The notes beneath the pieces were generated by a model. The model did not search any database. It was not told the origin of the DNA and saw only the letters and a list, made by a program, of their open reading frames with translations. Positions 4,751 to 6,326 of a stretch of DNA of 6,326 nucleotides are shown here, piece after piece (the first letter of the stretch is position 1; the number at the start of each line of letters is the position of its first letter). The position numbers were made by a program, and so were the translations under genes. Origin of the DNA: an uncultured bacterium. Lineage in GTDB: Bacteria > Patescibacteriota > Minisyncoccia > Moranbacterales > GWC2-37-73. Location: positions 1 to 6,326 of the forward strand of contig CAIJXA010000122.1 in the NCBI GenBank assembly GCA_903824515.1. Direction: 5' to 3'.

Positions 4751-5005
4751 ATGTTAACAACAACAATATCAGATTTTAGAAAGGACATTAAAAAATATCT
4801 TGATAATATCGTTGAAAATTTTGAAACCCTAATCATTAATAGAGGAAAAGACAATGGCGTTGTAATTATGTCATTAGAAGAATATAATTCTTTAAGCGCT
4901 ACAGCTCATGAACTTTCTTCTAAAACAAATGAAAAACGTTTAGATTCGGCTATTGAAAAATTTAAAAAAGGTTCATCGTTTCAAAAAGAATTAATTGAAA
5001 AATGA
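4751..5005 (+). CDS. yefM: YefM/Phd-family antitoxin
   Basis: This 84-aa protein has the Phd/YefM fold (PF02604). LTTTISDFRKDIKKYLDNIV (2-21) is the N-terminal strand and helix, ETLIINRGKDNGVVIMSLEE (25-44) the dimer sheet ending in the typical 'vvImSleEYNSL', followed by a charged, probably disordered C-terminal tail that blocks YoeB. The N-terminal domain dimerises and binds DNA, with a matching operator array directly upstream at 4704-4735. The antitoxin comes first and overlaps yoeB by four bases (ATGA), the standard arrangement. The assignment is well supported by sequence, partner and operator together. Confidence 0.94.
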   Translation: MLTTTISDFRKDIKKYLDNIVENFETLIINRGKDNGVVIMSLEEYNSLSATAHELSSKTNEKRLDSAIEKFKKGSSFQKELIEK

Positions 5006-5259
5006 AATATATTTTCGTCGATGAATCCTGGGAGGATTATTTATATTGGCAGAAAACCAATTTAAAAATCGCAATGAAAATTAATGTTCTATTAAAAGAC
5101 ATTGCCCGTAACCCTTTCTCTGGTTTAGGAAAGCCAGAACCACTCAAGTATAAATACAAAGGTTTTTGGTCTCGAAGAATTGATGGTGAGCATCGATTAA
5201 TTTATCAAGTCAAAGGAGATGAAATCCTCATTGCAAAATGTAGGTTTCATTACGATTAA
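5002..5259 (+). CDS. yoeB: YoeB mRNA interferase toxin
   Basis: This 85-aa protein is a textbook YoeB (PF06769), the same length as the E. coli protein. Conserved blocks are ESWEDYLYWQ (8-17), NPFSGLGKPEPLK (37-49), GFWSRRIDGEHRLIY (54-68) and CRFHY (80-84). The catalytic residues known from E. coli, Glu46, Arg65 and His83, fall at the same positions, as does Tyr84, so the enzyme looks active. It cuts mRNA in the ribosomal A site, chiefly at initiation. It is translated from a start that overlaps the yefM stop. Confidence 0.96.
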   Translation: MKYIFVDESWEDYLYWQKTNLKIAMKINVLLKDIARNPFSGLGKPEPLKYKYKGFWSRRIDGEHRLIYQVKGDEILIAKCRFHYD

Positions 5260-5272
5260 TATTTTTAACGGG

Positions 5273-5362
5273 TGCTAACATGCCGATAATCGCAACAATG
5301 CTAACGATAAGCTGCTTATCAAAGGCTCGGCCTTTGCTGCGTTTAGCGATCAGGCGTTAGAG
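5273..5362 (+). repeat. attC site 6 (cassette 6 / cassette 7 junction)
   Basis: R'' is TGCTAAC (5273-5279) and R' is GTTAGAG (5356-5362), with crossover after G5356. The conserved arm CCTTTGCTGCGTTTAGCGATC is present. The centre carries two consecutive perfect hairpins: GATAAGC-T-GCTTATC (5306-5320) and AAAGGC-TCG-GCCTTT (5321-5335). Confidence 0.92.
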
Positions 5363-5407
5363 GCAATGCTATTTTGATAGGTAAATCCCGAATCGATGCT
5401 TTTTTAT

Positions 5408-5415
5408 TATCTTTG
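5408..5415 (+). promoter_or_regulatory. -7 box of the cassette 7 promoter
   Basis: TATCTTTG is an exact TAnnTTTG match, with only five bases between it and the mntA ATG at 5421, so the message is predicted to be leaderless or nearly so. No TTTG stands at the usual -33 distance. Confidence 0.55.
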
Positions 5416-5420
5416 TGTAT

Positions 5421-5720
5421 ATGAATGAGGTAGATAAAAACATTTCTTTAATTCATCATCTATGTGATAATCATGGAGTTGACAAACTTTATTTGTTTGG
5501 CTCCATATTGGGAAGTTCCTTTAATGAAAAAAGCGATATTGATTTCCTTGTTAGATTTAAAAACATTGAGTTACTGAAATATGCTGATAACTACTTCGAC
5601 TTAAAGTTTTCTCTTGAGACCTTACTTAACAGACCTGTCGACCTTTTAGAAGAACAATCTCTAAAGAATCCATTTTTCCTCGATGCTATAAATGAATCAA
5701 AAAAATTAATTTATGGATAG
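5421..5720 (+). CDS. mntA: MntA-type minimal nucleotidyltransferase antitoxin
   Basis: This 99-aa protein is a minimal nucleotidyltransferase (MNT, polymerase-beta fold). LYLFGSILGSSFNEKSDIDF (23-42) contains the GS-x10-DxD active-site motif (Gly27, Ser28, Asp39, Asp41); Asp74 in RPVDLL is in place as the third metal-binding acid. In the characterised Shewanella MntA-HepT pair, MntA neutralises HepT by adding AMP to a tyrosine of the RX4HXY motif; the intact catalytic triad suggests the same here. It precedes and overlaps hepT by eight bases. ATG 5421 is preferred over GTG 5415, which lies on the end of the -7 box. Confidence 0.9.
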   Translation: MNEVDKNISLIHHLCDNHGVDKLYLFGSILGSSFNEKSDIDFLVRFKNIELLKYADNYFDLKFSLETLLNRPVDLLEEQSLKNPFFLDAINESKKLIYG

Positions 5721-6048
5721 AGAAATTAATACATGGTTGTTTGATATTCAAAAAGCAATCGAGGAAATTGAACAATTTCTACCTCAAGGCCAAAGAATTT
5801 TTGAGAAGTACAAAGATGATCTCAAAACAAAACGAGCAGTCGAACGAAATCTCGAAATAATTGGTGAGGCCATGACCAGGATTCTTGATAAAGAGGCAGA
5901 TGTTGAAATATCCCATGCGAAAAAAATTATAAGTCTGAGAAATAGAATTATACATGGATACGATGTAATTTCAGATGAATTAATTTGGGGTATTTTAATA
6001 AATGATTTACCAAAATTGAAATCCGAGATTACATTACTTTTAAAATAG
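5713..6048 (+). CDS. hepT: HepT-type HEPN ribonuclease toxin
   Basis: This 111-aa, largely helical protein belongs to the HepT-like HEPN family (DUF86, PF01934). AVERNLEIIGEAMTRIL (42-58) is the family helix. RNRIIHGY (76-83) is the RX4HXY motif with Arg76, His81 and Tyr83, which is both the RNase active site and the tyrosine that MntA AMPylates. As a toxin it is expected to cut RNA, with tRNA shown for some homologues; the target here is unknown. The gene overlaps mntA by eight bases, so the two are co-translated. The reading frame is complete and all key residues are present. Confidence 0.92.
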   Translation: MDREINTWLFDIQKAIEEIEQFLPQGQRIFEKYKDDLKTKRAVERNLEIIGEAMTRILDKEADVEISHAKKIISLRNRIIHGYDVISDELIWGILINDLPKLKSEITLLLK

Positions 6049-6054
6049 CACTGC

Positions 6055-6145
6055 CTCTAATAAATCGCTAACCGCAACAAAGCTAACGCAATGTCACTTA
6101 GCAAAAGGCTTTGCCTTTGCTGCGTTTAGCGATCGGACGTTAGTT
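6055..6145 (+). repeat. attC site 7 (cassette 7 / cassette 8 junction), altered R''
   Basis: R'' reads CTCTAAT (6055-6061), where all other sites end in AAC; R' is GTTAGTT (6139-6145), with crossover after G6139. The arms ATCGCTAACCGCAAC and TGCTGCGTTTAGCGATC and the hairpin AAAGGC-TTT-GCCTTT (6104-6118) are intact. Confidence 0.9.
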
Positions 6146-6156
6146 GAAATGGAAAT

Positions 6157-6187
6157 TTTGATTTTCCCAAATAGTCAACTATCTTTG
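6157..6187 (+). promoter_or_regulatory. Consensus promoter of cassette 8
   Basis: TTTG (6157-6160), 19-bp spacer, TATCTTTG (6180-6187) matches the Bacteroidota consensus exactly and is the best promoter in the window. TGGCA-CTT-TGCCA (6188-6200), a perfect inverted repeat at the transcription start, may be its operator; GTAAATTTAC (6211-6220) is a second palindrome further down. Confidence 0.65.
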
Positions 6188-6247
6188 TGGCACTTTGCCA
6201 ATCTGAGTGGGTAAATTTACTGAAACTATAGTAACGAACAACATGTA

Positions 6248-6326
6248 TTGATACAAAAAAATAAAATATTTGACATTTTTCCGGGCATCAATCAATTACC
6301 TTATTCGCAAAATTACTGGATGACCA
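6248..6326 (+). CDS. Possible start of an unrecognised gene, cut by the window edge
   Basis: A frame open from 6224 runs off the right edge. Read from TTG 6248 it gives IQKNKIFDIFPGINQLPY and onward, about 26 residues with ordinary protein composition. It lies about 55 bases after a consensus promoter and in the direction of all other genes. No family is recognised. The start codon is uncertain, since the only nearby ATG (6243) opens onto a stop after two codons. It may be a chance open frame. Confidence 0.35.
   Translation, partial: MIQKNKIFDIFPGINQLPYSQNYWMT

Larger units (their letters stand above)
4656..5356 (+). mobile_element. Integron cassette 6: yefM-yoeB
   Basis: This 701-bp cassette is the shortest complete one. 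Its left end (4655-4671) is the reverse complement of its right end (5263-5279) at 16 of 17 positions, the longest cassette-end match in the window. Confidence 0.88.
5357..6139 (+). mobile_element. Integron cassette 7: mntA-hepT
   Basis: This is a 783-bp cassette. Its left end (GTTAGAGGCAATGC, 5356-5369) is the reverse complement of 6048-6061 at 12 of 14 positions. One mismatch is the last base of the R'' box (AAT for AAC). Confidence 0.86.
6140..6326 (+). mobile_element. Integron cassette 8 (5' end only)
   Basis: This is the left end of a further cassette, beginning (G)TTAGTTGAAATGG. It holds a consensus promoter, a small inverted repeat and perhaps the start of a gene; its own attC lies outside the window and should have an R'' close to CCATTTCAACTAAC. 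Confidence 0.75.

Noticed and set aside
6269..6304. Second promoter in cassette 8 (TTTG ... TACCTTAT)
   Set aside because: The 24-bp spacer is too long, and a consensus promoter already lies upstream at 6157-6187.

Overview
The window is a stretch of integron cassette array. Eight attC-type recombination sites are visible, all in the same orientation. They delimit seven complete cassettes (about 700 to 1260 bp each) plus a partial cassette at each edge. The decisive evidence is the ends of each cassette. The first 9-17 bases after each crossover point are the reverse complement of the bases just before the next site, while the two halves of a single site often do not match each other. This is the signature of cassettes that were once circles. 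No integrase gene is in the window; by orientation it should lie to the left.

Host: the DNA is AT-rich. Nearly every cassette opens with a TAnnTTTG-type -7 box (TACCTTTG, TATCTTTG, TATATTTG), several with a TTTG-like element 19-22 bp upstream. This is the promoter type of Bacteroidota, whose genes also often lack Shine-Dalgarno sequences, as most do here. A Bacteroidota chromosome carrying a sedentary integron is the likely source; the genus cannot be told.

Layout, all genes on the + strand: cassette 0 (end only, 1-196), C-terminus of an Xre/HigA-like antitoxin; cassette 1 (197-1027), Gp49-like RelE-superfamily toxin plus Xre antitoxin; cassette 2 (1028-2283), a 361-aa exported protein of unknown function; cassette 3 (2284-3038), higB-higA; cassette 4 (3039-3921), a 173-aa GNAT-like protein followed by a 57-aa protein with a basic tail, a candidate undescribed toxin-antitoxin pair; cassette 5 (3922-4655), small antitoxin plus ParE/RelE toxin; cassette 6 (4656-5356), yefM-yoeB with a TGTAC operator array; cassette 7 (5357-6139), mntA-hepT (nucleotidyltransferase/HEPN); cassette 8 (6140 to the edge), promoter and possibly the start of a gene.

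How it works together: each cassette is a self-contained, self-promoted unit, and at least five of the seven complete ones carry a recognisable two-gene toxin-antitoxin module. Losing such a cassette would leave toxin without antitoxin, so the modules probably stabilise the array and its otherwise silent passengers, as proposed for Vibrio superintegrons. The most interesting points are the unrecognised GNAT-like/small-basic-protein cassette, the conserved operator geometry of yefM-yoeB, the nearly leaderless start codons, and two attC sites (after cassettes 2 and 5) of foreign type inside an otherwise homogeneous set.
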